Positions 41,597-50,267 of a stretch of 50,298 bases of DNA are shown piece by piece (position 1 is the first letter of the stretch; every line of letters begins with the position of its first letter). Location of the stretch: positions 1 through 50,298 of the forward strand of contig URZX01000017.1 of the NCBI GenBank assembly GCA_900552455.1, written 5' to 3'. The translations under genes were made by a program, and so were the position numbers. The stretch comes from an uncultured Peptococcaceae bacterium (GTDB lineage: Bacteria > Bacillota > Peptococcia > Peptococcales > Peptococcaceae). The notes under the pieces were generated by a model. That model had not been told where the DNA came from. It saw only the letters and a list, made by a program, of their open reading frames with translations, and searched no databases.

Positions 41597-43027
41597 ATGA
41601 AAAAAAGAGTTTTAGCGGCGCTCATGGTCCTGGCATTGTGCCTGGGACTTGCGCCGAATGCAGCGTCCGCCGATGTTCTGACAGAGGATCTGCCGGAAAT
41701 TGGCGCGGCAAGCTATGCCATCATCGATGGCGACACCCAACAGGTTCTGTTTGGGAACAATTATGACAAATCCTACGATCCAGGCACGCTGGTGCAGATG
41801 ATGACTGCTGTCCTCATTATCGAGGAAGGAAATCTCAACGATTCTGTCACTGTGCCGGAGATTCCGGAAGCTGCCAACAATGGCAATCGTCTTTATCTGC
41901 GCAAGGGAGAAAAGATCAATCTCAACGATCTTCTGCAGGGCATCATCATCTACAATGCCAACGACGCAGCCATCGCTGCAGCCAACCATCTGGCTGGTTC
42001 TGAGTCGGCGTTTGTCGACGAGATGAACGCCAAGGCGCAGGAGCTCGGCATGAGCGACACGACGTTCGCATCGTGTTACGGTTCTGCCGACGACCAGACC
42101 TCGACGGCGCGCGATATGGCGATCCTCGCCGCGCACGCATCCAGCCTGCCGAAATATGTGGAGCTGGCGATCCAGCCAACGTTGGATTGGGACAGCGAAA
42201 TGAACCAGGACACCGTCACCAATGTCAACGGCATGCAGAATGTGGAGCCACAGGCCATCGGTCTGGGACTCAGCCGCGGTGAGGAGATCAATCTGGCAGC
42301 GAGCCTGAGTCAGGGTCATCGCACCATCGTCGGTGCTATGATCGATGCTGAAACAGAGGATGGCGCCTACGCCGATATGCAGGAAGCGCTCAATCTCGGG
42401 CTCGACAGCACGTCGATCGTTGATCTCATCAGTAAAGACGAGGTTGTCACGACGCTCAATTTTGGCGAAGACAACTCTGTGCGCATCGCTGCCACAGCAG
42501 ATTATGCCATCACCACCTCTCAGGGGAACAGCGCCAACTATCGCTCCCAGGCTGTGATCAATCAGGCTGAGCTGCCGATCAACGAAGGCGACGAAGTTGG
42601 CGTGCTGCGCATTTACGAAGGCGATGAAGCCATCGACGAGGTGCCGCTCGTTGCGCTGGATTCTGCGAAGGCGGGCTTCAACTGGGTGTGGCTCCTGGTG
42701 ATCGCGCTGATCGTGCTCTACATCGCCACCTTTATCTTTATCTCCAATAATGTGAAAAAACGTTCGCCGCGTCAGAGTGGCGGCTCAGTCCGTCCGGCCA
42801 AGCCAGGCGCCAAGAAGGTGCCGCCGGCACGCGCCAGCCGTCCGCATCAGAGCGGACAGGCGCCACAGCAGAAACGTCCGCAGCAGAAAAAGCCAGCCGG
42901 CGCAAGCGGTCTCAGCAAAGGCGCCATGAAAAATCCATCTGCCGGCTCGAACGCCGGTCGCCAGGGGCTGGAGCAGCGTCTCAAAGAACGCCAGGATGGC
43001 GGACATAACAGCGGAGGCCGTAGATGA
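41597..43027 (+). CDS. Degenerate D-alanyl-D-alanine carboxypeptidase-like (S11) membrane protein
   Basis: The 476-residue protein has a signal peptide (about 1-25), an S11-like fold (YDPGTLVQMMTAVLIIEEGN; LLQGIIIYNANDAAIAAANH), one membrane helix (about 357-378, WVWLLVIALIVLYIATFIFI) and a basic, Gln/Pro/Lys-rich cytoplasmic tail of about 95 residues. The catalytic SxxK has become T64-L-V-Q67, the SxN serine is N120, and no KTG is found where expected. The protein is therefore predicted to be enzymatically inactive and perhaps a structural or binding protein. AAGGAG lies ten bases before the ATG. The stop overlaps the holA start as ATGA. Confidence 0.8.
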   Translation: MKKRVLAALMVLALCLGLAPNAASADVLTEDLPEIGAASYAIIDGDTQQVLFGNNYDKSYDPGTLVQMMTAVLIIEEGNLNDSVTVPEIPEAANNGNRLYLRKGEKINLNDLLQGIIIYNANDAAIAAANHLAGSESAFVDEMNAKAQELGMSDTTFASCYGSADDQTSTARDMAILAAHASSLPKYVELAIQPTLDWDSEMNQDTVTNVNGMQNVEPQAIGLGLSRGEEINLAASLSQGHRTIVGAMIDAETEDGAYADMQEALNLGLDSTSIVDLISKDEVVTTLNFGEDNSVRIAATADYAITTSQGNSANYRSQAVINQAELPINEGDEVGVLRIYEGDEAIDEVPLVALDSAKAGFNWVWLLVIALIVLYIATFIFISNNVKKRSPRQSGGSVRPAKPGAKKVPPARASRPHQSGQAPQQKRPQQKKPAGASGLSKGAMKNPSAGSNAGRQGLEQRLKERQDGGHNSGGRR

Positions 43028-44058
43028 GCCTGCCAAGCGGCGTGCGCCTGTACTACGGCAACGACGGTCTGCGCATGGACCAAACCATAGAACAACTGAT
43101 CGAGCGGGTGCTTCCGGATGCGGACACCCGCCCTTTCAACCTTGAGCGCATCGACGGCGAAGAGGTGCGTCTGTCGGAGATCCTCGTGCTGGCGCGCAGT
43201 CTGCCGTTCATGGCCAAGCGGCGCGTCGTCGTTGTGCGCGAGCCAGGCTTTTTCGCCGCCGGCGCGCGCAAAAAGGGGCTCATCACCGCCGAGGAGGAAC
43301 AGGCGCTGTTGGATTTTTGCGCCGCGCCCAATCCCGACAGTCTGCTGATCTTTCGCTACACCACAGAGGATGCGCCTGCAGCTTTTCTCAAAAAGCTCAT
43401 CGCCGCCTGTGACGCCACCCAGTGTCAGCAGCCGAAAGGCCGCGATGTTGCGCCGTGGCTGCGTGCTGAAGCGAAAAAAATTGGTAAATCCTTCACGCCG
43501 CAGGCGCTCGCCATGCTCGAAGAGCTGGCGCCGCAGGATGGCACGTTGCTTCTGGCCAGCGAGCTGGAAAAGCTCCGGCTCTATCTCGCCGATCGCGACG
43601 ATGCCCTGATCACCGAAGAAGACGTCGCCGCCATTGTCACGCCGAGCCCCACGCACACCATCTTCAACCTCACCGACGCCGTCGTCGAAGGGCGCACCGC
43701 CGCTGCGCTGGCCGCCTACCGCGACTGTCTCTATCTCGGCAGCAAATCGCCGCAGGTGCTGCGCCAGCTGGAGGACACTGTGCGTCGGCTGCTGGAGGTG
43801 CAGGCCATGCTCGCAGAAGGCATGAGCCAGAGCGCCATCCGCGCCGAGATCAAGCGCCACGAATTTTACGTCAAAAAACTCACTGCCCAGGCGCGACGAC
43901 TTTCCAGCGATGCCCTTGCGCATCTTTATTGCTACCTCGTCGACTGCGACGTCAAAAGCAAGCGCACAGCGCGGCTGGATATGGACGCTTTCGTCGAAGA
44001 AGTCATCATCAACTGCTGCGCCACCATCGCTGTGCGCGGCAGACGCGCGCCAAGATAA
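43024..44058 (+). CDS. holA: DNA polymerase III delta subunit
   Basis: The 344-residue protein matches HolA: an N-terminal degenerate AAA+ module (RLYYGNDGLRMDQTIEQLIE, FMAKRRVVVVREPGFF), a middle AAA+ lid (KSFTPQALAMLEELAPQDG, LLLASELEKLRLYLAD) and a C-terminal collar domain (IFNLTDAVVEGRTAAALAAY, LLEVQAMLAEGMSQSAIRAE). HolA is the clamp-loader subunit that opens the sliding clamp. It begins inside the preceding gene stop (ATGA), an unusual partner for holA, and ends at a terminator. Confidence 0.85.
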   Translation: MSLPSGVRLYYGNDGLRMDQTIEQLIERVLPDADTRPFNLERIDGEEVRLSEILVLARSLPFMAKRRVVVVREPGFFAAGARKKGLITAEEEQALLDFCAAPNPDSLLIFRYTTEDAPAAFLKKLIAACDATQCQQPKGRDVAPWLRAEAKKIGKSFTPQALAMLEELAPQDGTLLLASELEKLRLYLADRDDALITEEDVAAIVTPSPTHTIFNLTDAVVEGRTAAALAAYRDCLYLGSKSPQVLRQLEDTVRRLLEVQAMLAEGMSQSAIRAEIKRHEFYVKKLTAQARRLSSDALAHLYCYLVDCDVKSKRTARLDMDAFVEEVIINCCATIAVRGRRAPR

Positions 44059-44067
44059 GCGATCCTT

Positions 44068-44099
44068 CGCCCACAGCCAATGCTGTGGGCGTTTGCTTT
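44068..44099 (+). terminator. Terminator after holA
   Basis: CGCCCACAG (44068-44076) pairs with CTGTGGGCG (44083-44091), then a T-rich stretch. Confidence 0.8.
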
Positions 44100-44126
44100 A
44101 CAGGAAGGAATGCTTTTTGCTATAAT
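44097..44126 (+). promoter_or_regulatory. Promoter of the two-component system
   Basis: TTTACA (44097-44102) and TATAAT (44121-44126), with an extended TGC, are 18 bp apart and overlap the end of the holA terminator. Confidence 0.6.
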
Positions 44127-44161
44127 AGGCCTGTGATTTTTACAACGCTGAGGAAAAAACC

Positions 44162-44872
44162 ATGATCCATATTGCAATCTGTGACGACGAACCAACTTTT
44201 GTGAACCATTTTCGCCAGCTGCTCGACCGCTACAGCGCTGAAAACGGCGAACCGCTGAAGCTGACCGCTTACGACGACGGGCTGGCGCTGATCGAACAAT
44301 ACGACCCAACGCTGGACCTGATCTTTCTCGACATTCGCATGCCGCTTGTCGACGGACTGACGGCTGCTGAGCAGGTGCGCCGCTGCGACGCAGAGGTTGG
44401 CCTGATCTTTCTCACGACCTTCGCCGAGTACGCGCTGGAGGGCTATCAGTATCAGGCCACGAATTATATCGTCAAGCCGCTCGGCTATGCGCGGCTCAAG
44501 AGCGAGCTCGATCGTTTCGTCCGCCAGCGTCGCCGAGAAGAAGCGCCGGCGCTCGTCATCGCCAACGACGACGGCCGCTTTAAGGTGCCGCTGCGGAGCA
44601 TCCGCTACATTGAAACCTACCGGCGCAATTTGCTCGTGCATGCGGAGCAGGGCGACATTGTTTCGTATAAGAGCATGAAGGAAATGGAGGAGCGCCTGGC
44701 AGAAAATGATTTCGTGCGCTGTCACACGAGCTTTCTCGTCAATCTTTTCTATGTGAAGGATGTGCAGAAGCTTGAGCTGGAGCTGTTGGATGGCGAGCAC
44801 GTTCCCATCAGCCAGCCGAAGCGCAAAAGCGTCATGGCGCGGCTCGCCGATTATTGGGGGGATCAGCTATGA
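44162..44872 (+). CDS. LytTR family response regulator
   Basis: The 236-residue protein has a receiver domain (D8, D9, phosphoacceptor D57 in LIFLDIRMPLVDG, K in YIVKP). It is followed by a LytTR DNA-binding domain (VIANDDGRFKVPLRSIRYIE, ENDFVRCHTSFLVNLFYVKD, HVPISQPKRKSVM). LytTR regulators bind paired direct repeats about two helical turns apart. The stop overlaps the kinase start as ATGA. The likely target is the ABC transporter operon that follows, where such repeats occur. Confidence 0.9.
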   Translation: MIHIAICDDEPTFVNHFRQLLDRYSAENGEPLKLTAYDDGLALIEQYDPTLDLIFLDIRMPLVDGLTAAEQVRRCDAEVGLIFLTTFAEYALEGYQYQATNYIVKPLGYARLKSELDRFVRQRRREEAPALVIANDDGRFKVPLRSIRYIETYRRNLLVHAEQGDIVSYKSMKEMEERLAENDFVRCHTSFLVNLFYVKDVQKLELELLDGEHVPISQPKRKSVMARLADYWGDQL

Positions 44873-46146
44873 TGCTGCTGCAGGGATTCTCGCTGATCCT
44901 GACCTGGAGCTACGCGCTGATCTTCTGGCTGCTCGTCGGCGCATTTTTGCCGCCGCGCGGCAACTGGCCGCTGAAGCTTGTCGGCTTTCTTCTCTGCGGC
45001 TGGCTGGCCGATGCGATCATCTATCCTGAAGAATGGCACAGCGTCGCTTTTACAATGGCGGGATTTTTCGTATATCTGCTGCTTTTTCATCGCGGCAGTC
45101 TGACTGAAAAGATCTCTGTGCTGCTGCTGTTTTATCCGGCGCTGGTGGCGGTGAATTATCTCATGACCGATCTTGGCAGCCGCGTTTTCTTTGCGCTGCA
45201 TCCCGGCGTCAACGGGGAGATGGTTATGGATTCTCCGGAGCTGCAGTTTGCGAGCACAGCCACCCACACACTTGCGCTGGCGCTGCGGCTCTGCTTCTGG
45301 CTCGCCAGCTGGGCGCTTTTGCGAAAATCTCTGGCGAAATGTGAAACGCGGCTGACGGCACGCATGTGGCTGCTCGTGGACGTGATCGTTCTGGCGTCGA
45401 CGGTGGCCATCTTCACAATCATCTGTTTTCTGCCGGCAGCGCAGAGCTTTCTCGCTTATCCCATCTGCGGTGCGGCGATCGTCGCCAGCTTTGGCAGCAT
45501 GGTGCTCGTGACCACCCTCGTGGACCATCTGCGTACTGCCGCCACAGCGCGTGAAGCGCTGCTCGCCCGCGATCATCTGCAGGCGCGGCTTGCTGACGAG
45601 GAGCGCGTGCGCCGCGTCTACCACGATCTCAAAAACCATCTGTTGCTGCTTGAGCAGGGAAATGGCACGGCGCAGAATGCTGCGCACGAACTGCGCACGC
45701 AGATCGCAGGCTACGAGGATTATCATCACACCGGCAACGACGCCCTCGACATCATCCTGCGCGACAAAGCGCGTCTGGCGCGGGAAAAGCAGATCGATCT
45801 CAACGCCGTCGTTCATTTCGCCGACGGCGCATTCATCGCGCCCCTCGATCTCAGCACGATTTTCGGCAACGCCCTCGATAATGCCATCGAGGCGGCTGAA
45901 AAGCTTCCGCCAGACGAGCGGCTCATCACCCTCAAGGCTGACACCAGCCACGACATGCTCGTGATCAGCTGCGAAAACAGCTGCGTCTGCGCGCCGCTGC
46001 CAGAACGCACCAGCAAGGACGACGATTTTCTCCACGGCCTCGGTCTCGGAAACATTCGCCACGCCGTCGTGAAATACGACGGCGAAGTCAGCGTCAGCAC
46101 AGCAGACGGATTTTTCCGCCTGCGCATCATCATTCCGCTGCAGTGA
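44869..46146 (+). CDS. Sensor histidine kinase, AgrC/GHKL type
   Basis: The 425-residue protein has about six membrane helices (1-220), a linker with the phosphoacceptor H252 in YHDLKNHLLLLEQG, and a GHKL ATPase domain with the N box FGNALDNAIEA and G-rich GLGLGNIRHAV. This is the HPK10 class that senses peptides or cell-surface signals with an integral-membrane sensor. No AgrD/AgrB-like peptide genes are next to it. It starts inside the regulator stop, giving a coupled pair. Confidence 0.85.
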   Translation: MMLLQGFSLILTWSYALIFWLLVGAFLPPRGNWPLKLVGFLLCGWLADAIIYPEEWHSVAFTMAGFFVYLLLFHRGSLTEKISVLLLFYPALVAVNYLMTDLGSRVFFALHPGVNGEMVMDSPELQFASTATHTLALALRLCFWLASWALLRKSLAKCETRLTARMWLLVDVIVLASTVAIFTIICFLPAAQSFLAYPICGAAIVASFGSMVLVTTLVDHLRTAATAREALLARDHLQARLADEERVRRVYHDLKNHLLLLEQGNGTAQNAAHELRTQIAGYEDYHHTGNDALDIILRDKARLAREKQIDLNAVVHFADGAFIAPLDLSTIFGNALDNAIEAAEKLPPDERLITLKADTSHDMLVISCENSCVCAPLPERTSKDDDFLHGLGLGNIRHAVVKYDGEVSVSTADGFFRLRIIIPLQ

Positions 46147-46159
46147 GCGCTGCATATAA

Positions 46160-46187
46160 TTTACGCACTCTGGATATTAGTTTACGC
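46160..46187 (+). promoter_or_regulatory. Candidate LytTR binding direct repeats
   Basis: TTTACGC at 46160-46166 recurs at 46181-46187, 21 bp apart, just upstream of the ABC operon. LytTR regulators typically use direct repeats at this spacing. The right copy overlaps a terminator hairpin. Confidence 0.5.
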
Positions 46188-46209
46188 GCCGCTTATGGCG
46201 CGTTTTTTT
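46184..46209 (+). terminator. Terminator after the histidine kinase
   Basis: ACGCGCC-GCTTAT-GGCGCGT (46184-46203) is followed by a T run. Confidence 0.8.
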
Positions 46210-46253
46210 CTGCGCGTTACAATGAGAAAAAACGCGACAGAAAGGTTGATAGT

Positions 46254-46928
46254 ATGAGCATCTTATCCACATCCCATCTCTGCAAGGAATACGGCAGCGC
46301 GCCGAATATTGTGCACGCGCTGGACGATGTTTCGCTTGCCGTTGAGCCTGGCGAGTTTGTCTGCATCATCGGCACCTCAGGCAGTGGCAAATCGACGCTG
46401 CTCAATATGCTGGGCGGGCTGGACCGTCCGTCGTCTGGCTCGGTCACTGTCGACGGACAGGAGCTTGGGCGCATGAACGACGAAGCGCTGACGATTTTTC
46501 GTCGGCGGAATATCGGCTTTATTTTTCAGAACTACAATCTCGTGCCGGTGCTGAATGTTTATGAAAACATCATCATGCCGATCCAGCTGGACGGACGGCG
46601 GCCGGATGAGGAGTATATCGACGAGATCCTGCAGCTGCTGGGGCTGGCAGAAAAGCGCGAGCATATGCCGAACACCCTCTCCGGCGGCCAGCAGCAGCGC
46701 GTCGCCATCGCCCGCGCTCTCGCTGCGAAGCCACAGGTCATTCTCGCTGACGAGCCGACAGGAAATCTCGACAGCGCAACCAGCGACGAGGTGCTCGCGC
46801 TGCTTGGCGAATCGAGCCGACGTTTTCACCAGACCATCGTCATGATCACCCACGATCCGCAGGTTGCTGCGCGCGCCGATCGCACCATCCGCATCGAGGA
46901 CGGTCGCATCGTGGCGCAGAGGGGGTGA
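46254..46928 (+). CDS. ABC transporter ATP-binding protein, MacB/LolD type
   Basis: The 224-residue ATPase has Walker [10 protein letters not shown] (40-48), Q-loop [18 protein letters not shown], signature LSGGQQQR (142-149) and Walker [13 protein letters not shown]. The ADEPTGNLD form and the short length mark the MacB/FtsE/BceA group, which drives FtsX-like permeases. The partner permease starts four bases after the stop. The ATG follows AAAGG, and a possible TACAAT -10 lies at 46218-46223. Regulation by the neighbouring LytTR system is likely. Confidence 0.9.
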   Translation: MSILSTSHLCKEYGSAPNIVHALDDVSLAVEPGEFVCIIGTSGSGKSTLLNMLGGLDRPSSGSVTVDGQELGRMNDEALTIFRRRNIGFIFQNYNLVPVLNVYENIIMPIQLDGRRPDEEYIDEILQLLGLAEKREHMPNTLSGGQQQRVAIARALAAKPQVILADEPTGNLDSATSDEVLALLGESSRRFHQTIVMITHDPQVAARADRTIRIEDGRIVAQRG

Positions 46929-46932
46929 GCGT

Positions 46933-49482
46933 ATGCGACCACAGACCAGCATCCTGCGCACACTCTCGCGCCGTAGCTTTCGCGCTAATCGCCGGCGCAA
47001 TCTCGTCGCCATTCTTGCCATCATCCTGACGACGATGATGTTCACCTCGCTCTTTGTGCTCTCGCAGAGCATGATCGAGAACATGCAGCAGATGTACATC
47101 CAGCAAGCCGGCTATTCCAGCCAGCTCAGCTCCAGTCTCCTCACCGATGACGAAGCAGACGCCATCGCTGCCCATCCGGCAGTCGCCGAAGCGTCGCGGA
47201 GCACCGTCGTCGGCGTTGCGGAAAATGTCAGCGGCCGCCAGGTGGAGCTGCGCGCTGCCAGCGCCGATTATGCCGACTCTGCGCTCTCGCTGCCGACAGA
47301 AGGGCGCATGCCGGAGAACGCAGACGAGATCGCCCTCGACACGATCACGCTGGATAAACTCGGCCTGGCGCACCAGCTTGGCGAGAGCGTTCATCTTAGC
47401 TGGACGAGCGCGCCAGGGAGCGATGCACACGAAACAGCAGATTTCATCCTCTGCGGCGTCTGGCAGGGAAATCCGGCAGCAATGGCGAGCATGGCATGGG
47501 TCTCAGAGGATTTCGCAGAGAAGCTCAGCGTCGGCGTCGATCAGAACGCGGCGCGGGAATCTGGCAGCATCCTCGGGCTCACCATGCTCCACATCGATCT
47601 CGTGGATGACAGCGATCCTTCCGGAACGGCGGAGGAAATCCTCGCCGATACTGGCCTGAGCGAACGCGTTACGCTGTCGCCGAACATCGCCTACGACAGC
47701 GGCGTCAGCCAGAATATGCTGCGTGAGCTTCTCCCAATGGCGATCTGCATGGTGCTCGTTTTTGTTAGCGGTTATCTCATCATCTACAACATTTTCCAGA
47801 TCTCCGTTGCCGCCGATATTCGTTTCTACGGACGGCTGAAAACCCTCGGCGCCACAAAGCGCCAGCTCAAAAAGATCATCTACAGCCAGGCGCGCCGACT
47901 CTGCCTTGTCGGTATTCCGTTAGGGCTTGTCATCGGCCATTTTCTTGGCGCCGTGCTCGTGCCATTTATGATCACCTCCACTGGCGGCGCAGCGACGGTC
48001 GCGCTCGATCCCTGGATCTTCGTCGGTGCGGCAGTTTTCGCCGCTGTCACCGTGCGCATTTCCTGTCTGAAGCCAGCTCGCACCTGCGGCAGGGTTTCGC
48101 CGATGGAAGCGCTGCGCTACACCGACGCGGAGCCGCTGAGCCGTCGCAAGCGCAAAAAGAGCCACAGTGCCAGCGTTCGCGCCATGGCCTGGGCGAATCT
48201 CGGGCGCAATCGCAAGCGCACCGTGCTCGTCATCGCATCGCTTTCGCTGGGGCTGGTGCTTTTGTCTGGCATTTACGCGAAAAACGCCAGCTTCGACATC
48301 GACAAATACATGAGCGGCACCGTGATCAGCGATTTTGAAGTCGAGGATGCGTCGATCGCGTCAAATTTTACCACCTATGATCCACAGGGCACCACGATCA
48401 ACAGCGCACTCGTCGAAAAGATCGATGCACTGGACGGGCTGGAGCGCACAGGCGCGCTCTACGCCCAGGTGATCAACCACGGGGTTGGCGAAAGTGCTCT
48501 TAAAAATATAGAGCACTATTATAACGCAGAAGAACGTCTCGCCGTCATTAAAGCGACGGATCCAGGCCTCTACGACGCCTATAGCGACATGCTCGCATCC
48601 GGCAGCTGCACAGCGATCCTCTATGGCGTAGACGGGCTCGTCGTGGATACGCTGGCCGACGCGCAGAATATTCTTGCCGGAAATTTTGACAAAGAAGCGT
48701 TCGCCAGCGGCGGCTACGTCGTCGTCGATGCTGGCCCTGCTGAGAATGCCGACGAGATCGCGCCGACTTACAACGTTGGCGACAGCGTGACGCTTGGCGA
48801 CAAGACGTACGAGGTCATGGCCATCGTCCGTGACATTACGCCGATCACCGAAGGGAAAAACAGCGACACCGCAGATTTCCTCGGGCTCTACATTCCGGCA
48901 GAGGATTTTTGCGCGATGTATCCCGATAATACGCTGCGGAAATATTTCTTCGACGTCGCCGCCGAGGATCAGCTAGCCGCCGAGCAGATGCTCCTCGATG
49001 ACCAGGCTGAGGACGATCCGGCGCTCAGCTTCACCTCCAAGCAGACACTCATCGATCATTACAAAGAACAGACGCGCGCCAGCACGATCATGGCCTTCGC
49101 CATCAGCTTCGTGATCGCTGTCGTCGGTGTGCTCAATTTTGTCAATTCCATGCTCACAGCGATCTTCAGCCGCCAGAAGGAATTCGCCATGCTCCAGTCC
49201 ATCGGCATGACGCGTCGCCAGCTGCGCAATATGCTCATCGGCGAAGGGCTCTATTACGCTGGCATCACGCTTGCGCTGTCGTATGTTCTGAGCGCGCTCG
49301 TCGTTGGTGTCGGCGTGCGACTGCTCGTCGCTGGCGACTGGACAGCGACCTTTCATTTCACGCTGCTGCCGCTTGTCATCTGCACGCCGATCCTGCTCGC
49401 TTTCGCTGTGCTGATCCCGGTGTGTTGCTTCAAAAAAATTGAGAAACAGAGCATCGTCGAGCGGCTGCGCGCCGTTGATTGA
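46933..49482 (+). CDS. ABC transporter permease with two FtsX domains
   Basis: The 849-residue protein has a first helix near 20-45, an extracytoplasmic domain (about 46-265), a three-helix FtsX block (about 266-400, with FYGRLKTLGATKRQLKKII), and a helix near 437. A second long extracytoplasmic region (about 460-710) and a final FtsX block follow, with FAMLQSIGMTRRQLRNMLIG. The permease fits mechanotransmission-type transporters such as BceB/MacB relatives, which act on envelope-targeting compounds or on lipoproteins. The large outer domains fit substrate sensing. The ATG follows GGGGGTGAG. Confidence 0.85.
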   Translation: MRPQTSILRTLSRRSFRANRRRNLVAILAIILTTMMFTSLFVLSQSMIENMQQMYIQQAGYSSQLSSSLLTDDEADAIAAHPAVAEASRSTVVGVAENVSGRQVELRAASADYADSALSLPTEGRMPENADEIALDTITLDKLGLAHQLGESVHLSWTSAPGSDAHETADFILCGVWQGNPAAMASMAWVSEDFAEKLSVGVDQNAARESGSILGLTMLHIDLVDDSDPSGTAEEILADTGLSERVTLSPNIAYDSGVSQNMLRELLPMAICMVLVFVSGYLIIYNIFQISVAADIRFYGRLKTLGATKRQLKKIIYSQARRLCLVGIPLGLVIGHFLGAVLVPFMITSTGGAATVALDPWIFVGAAVFAAVTVRISCLKPARTCGRVSPMEALRYTDAEPLSRRKRKKSHSASVRAMAWANLGRNRKRTVLVIASLSLGLVLLSGIYAKNASFDIDKYMSGTVISDFEVEDASIASNFTTYDPQGTTINSALVEKIDALDGLERTGALYAQVINHGVGESALKNIEHYYNAEERLAVIKATDPGLYDAYSDMLASGSCTAILYGVDGLVVDTLADAQNILAGNFDKEAFASGGYVVVDAGPAENADEIAPTYNVGDSVTLGDKTYEVMAIVRDITPITEGKNSDTADFLGLYIPAEDFCAMYPDNTLRKYFFDVAAEDQLAAEQMLLDDQAEDDPALSFTSKQTLIDHYKEQTRASTIMAFAISFVIAVVGVLNFVNSMLTAIFSRQKEFAMLQSIGMTRRQLRNMLIGEGLYYAGITLALSYVLSALVVGVGVRLLVAGDWTATFHFTLLPLVICTPILLAFAVLIPVCCFKKIEKQSIVERLRAVD

Positions 49483-49511
49483 AACGGTGTCGTGGGAAGG
49501 GAGGCGTCGCC

Positions 49512-49949
49512 ATGAGCGTTTATTATCTGTGCATCACCAGCGGCGGCGATCTTGTCGTTCTGCTGCCGCGCAGCCTCGCGCTGCTTTTGCGCGAACTGCG
49601 CAGGCAGCGCCGCGACATGCTGCTGTCTGTCGAGACGCTCCTGCCGTCGGCTTTCGCCGGATATCTGCTGCGCGTGATCAACAGCAATCGTCAGACCCGC
49701 CCCTGCTTTCGTTTTTCCTGGCTCACTGCGGATCCCCTCGATCTCTCGGCGCTGCATACCATTCTCTGTCGACAGCTCGCTGCGCTGCAGATCGACGGCG
49801 CGCCCTGCTTCAGCGCTGTGCAGCTTTGCGGTGATGCGCTCCTGCTCCGCGCCAGCGATGCTCTTGCAGATGCTGCGCGCGATGCGACGGCGGTATTTGA
49901 CTACGATTCTGCCGACGGGCGCTGTGTGCGTCTGGCGCTGACCGATTGA
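49512..49949 (+). CDS. Hypothetical protein downstream of the ABC permease
   Basis: The 145-residue protein has a hydrophobic N-terminal stretch (VYYLCITSGGDLVVLLPRSL) and an Arg-rich helix (LLLRELRRQRRDMLL). The middle and end are mixed alpha/beta (DLSALHTILCRQLAALQIDG, ATAVFDYDSADGRCVRLALT). I recognise no family. GGGAGG lies upstream of the ATG, 29 bp after the permease stop, so it probably belongs to the same transcript. A terminator follows. Confidence 0.6.
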   Translation: MSVYYLCITSGGDLVVLLPRSLALLLRELRRQRRDMLLSVETLLPSAFAGYLLRVINSNRQTRPCFRFSWLTADPLDLSALHTILCRQLAALQIDGAPCFSAVQLCGDALLLRASDALADAARDATAVFDYDSADGRCVRLALTD

Positions 49950-49958
49950 CGAACCTCT

Positions 49959-49993
49959 CTCTCCTGATCGTTGTGAACAGGAGAGATGTTTTG
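49959..49993 (+). terminator. Terminator of the ABC operon
   Basis: CTCTCCTG (49959-49966) pairs with CAGGAGAG (49978-49985), then a T-rich stretch. Confidence 0.8.
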
Positions 49994-50011
49994 TTTGATG
50001 CGACAAAAATG

Positions 50012-50045
50012 GCGCGCAGTATTTATGGAAAAATAAAATGCGCGC
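50012..50045. repeat. GC-rich inverted repeat in the 243-bp gap before the last gene
   Basis: GCGCGCA (50012-50018) and TGCGCGC (50039-50045) form a dyad with an A/T-rich loop. A TATAAT follows at 50062-50067. The rest of 49950-50192 holds a terminator and leader with no other structure I can support. Confidence 0.45.
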
Positions 50046-50192
50046 TGCGCCAGCGGCTGATTATAATAAAAACAAGATCATGTATTTTGTAAAGCTCATG
50101 ATAGAGGATGATTTCTCATCGTGGCTGCAACAACCGGCGCGACGATTTTTTGCGCGCGCTGGACGGATCCTGGAAAGAAAGGTGTGAGGAAA

Positions 50193-50267
50193 ATGAAAAT
50201 AATCCGGCAAGGCAAAACGGCGATCCTGTTGGCCGCTGCGCTGTTTGATATGCTCCCCATAGAGTAG
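50193..50267 (+). pseudogene. Signal-peptide gene interrupted by an insertion sequence
   Basis: An ATG behind GAAAGGTGTGAGG opens MKIIRQGKTAILLAAALFD, a typical basic-plus-hydrophobic signal sequence. At 50250/50251 the frame passes into the insertion-sequence end and stops five codons later (TAG 50265-50267). The remainder of the gene is not in the window, so a secreted or lipoprotein gene has apparently been disrupted. Its product cannot be identified from 19 residues. Confidence 0.55.

Noticed and set aside
44863..46155. 430-codon minus-strand frame over the histidine kinase
   Set aside because: Antisense to a clear AgrC-type kinase; no motif and no ribosome binding site.
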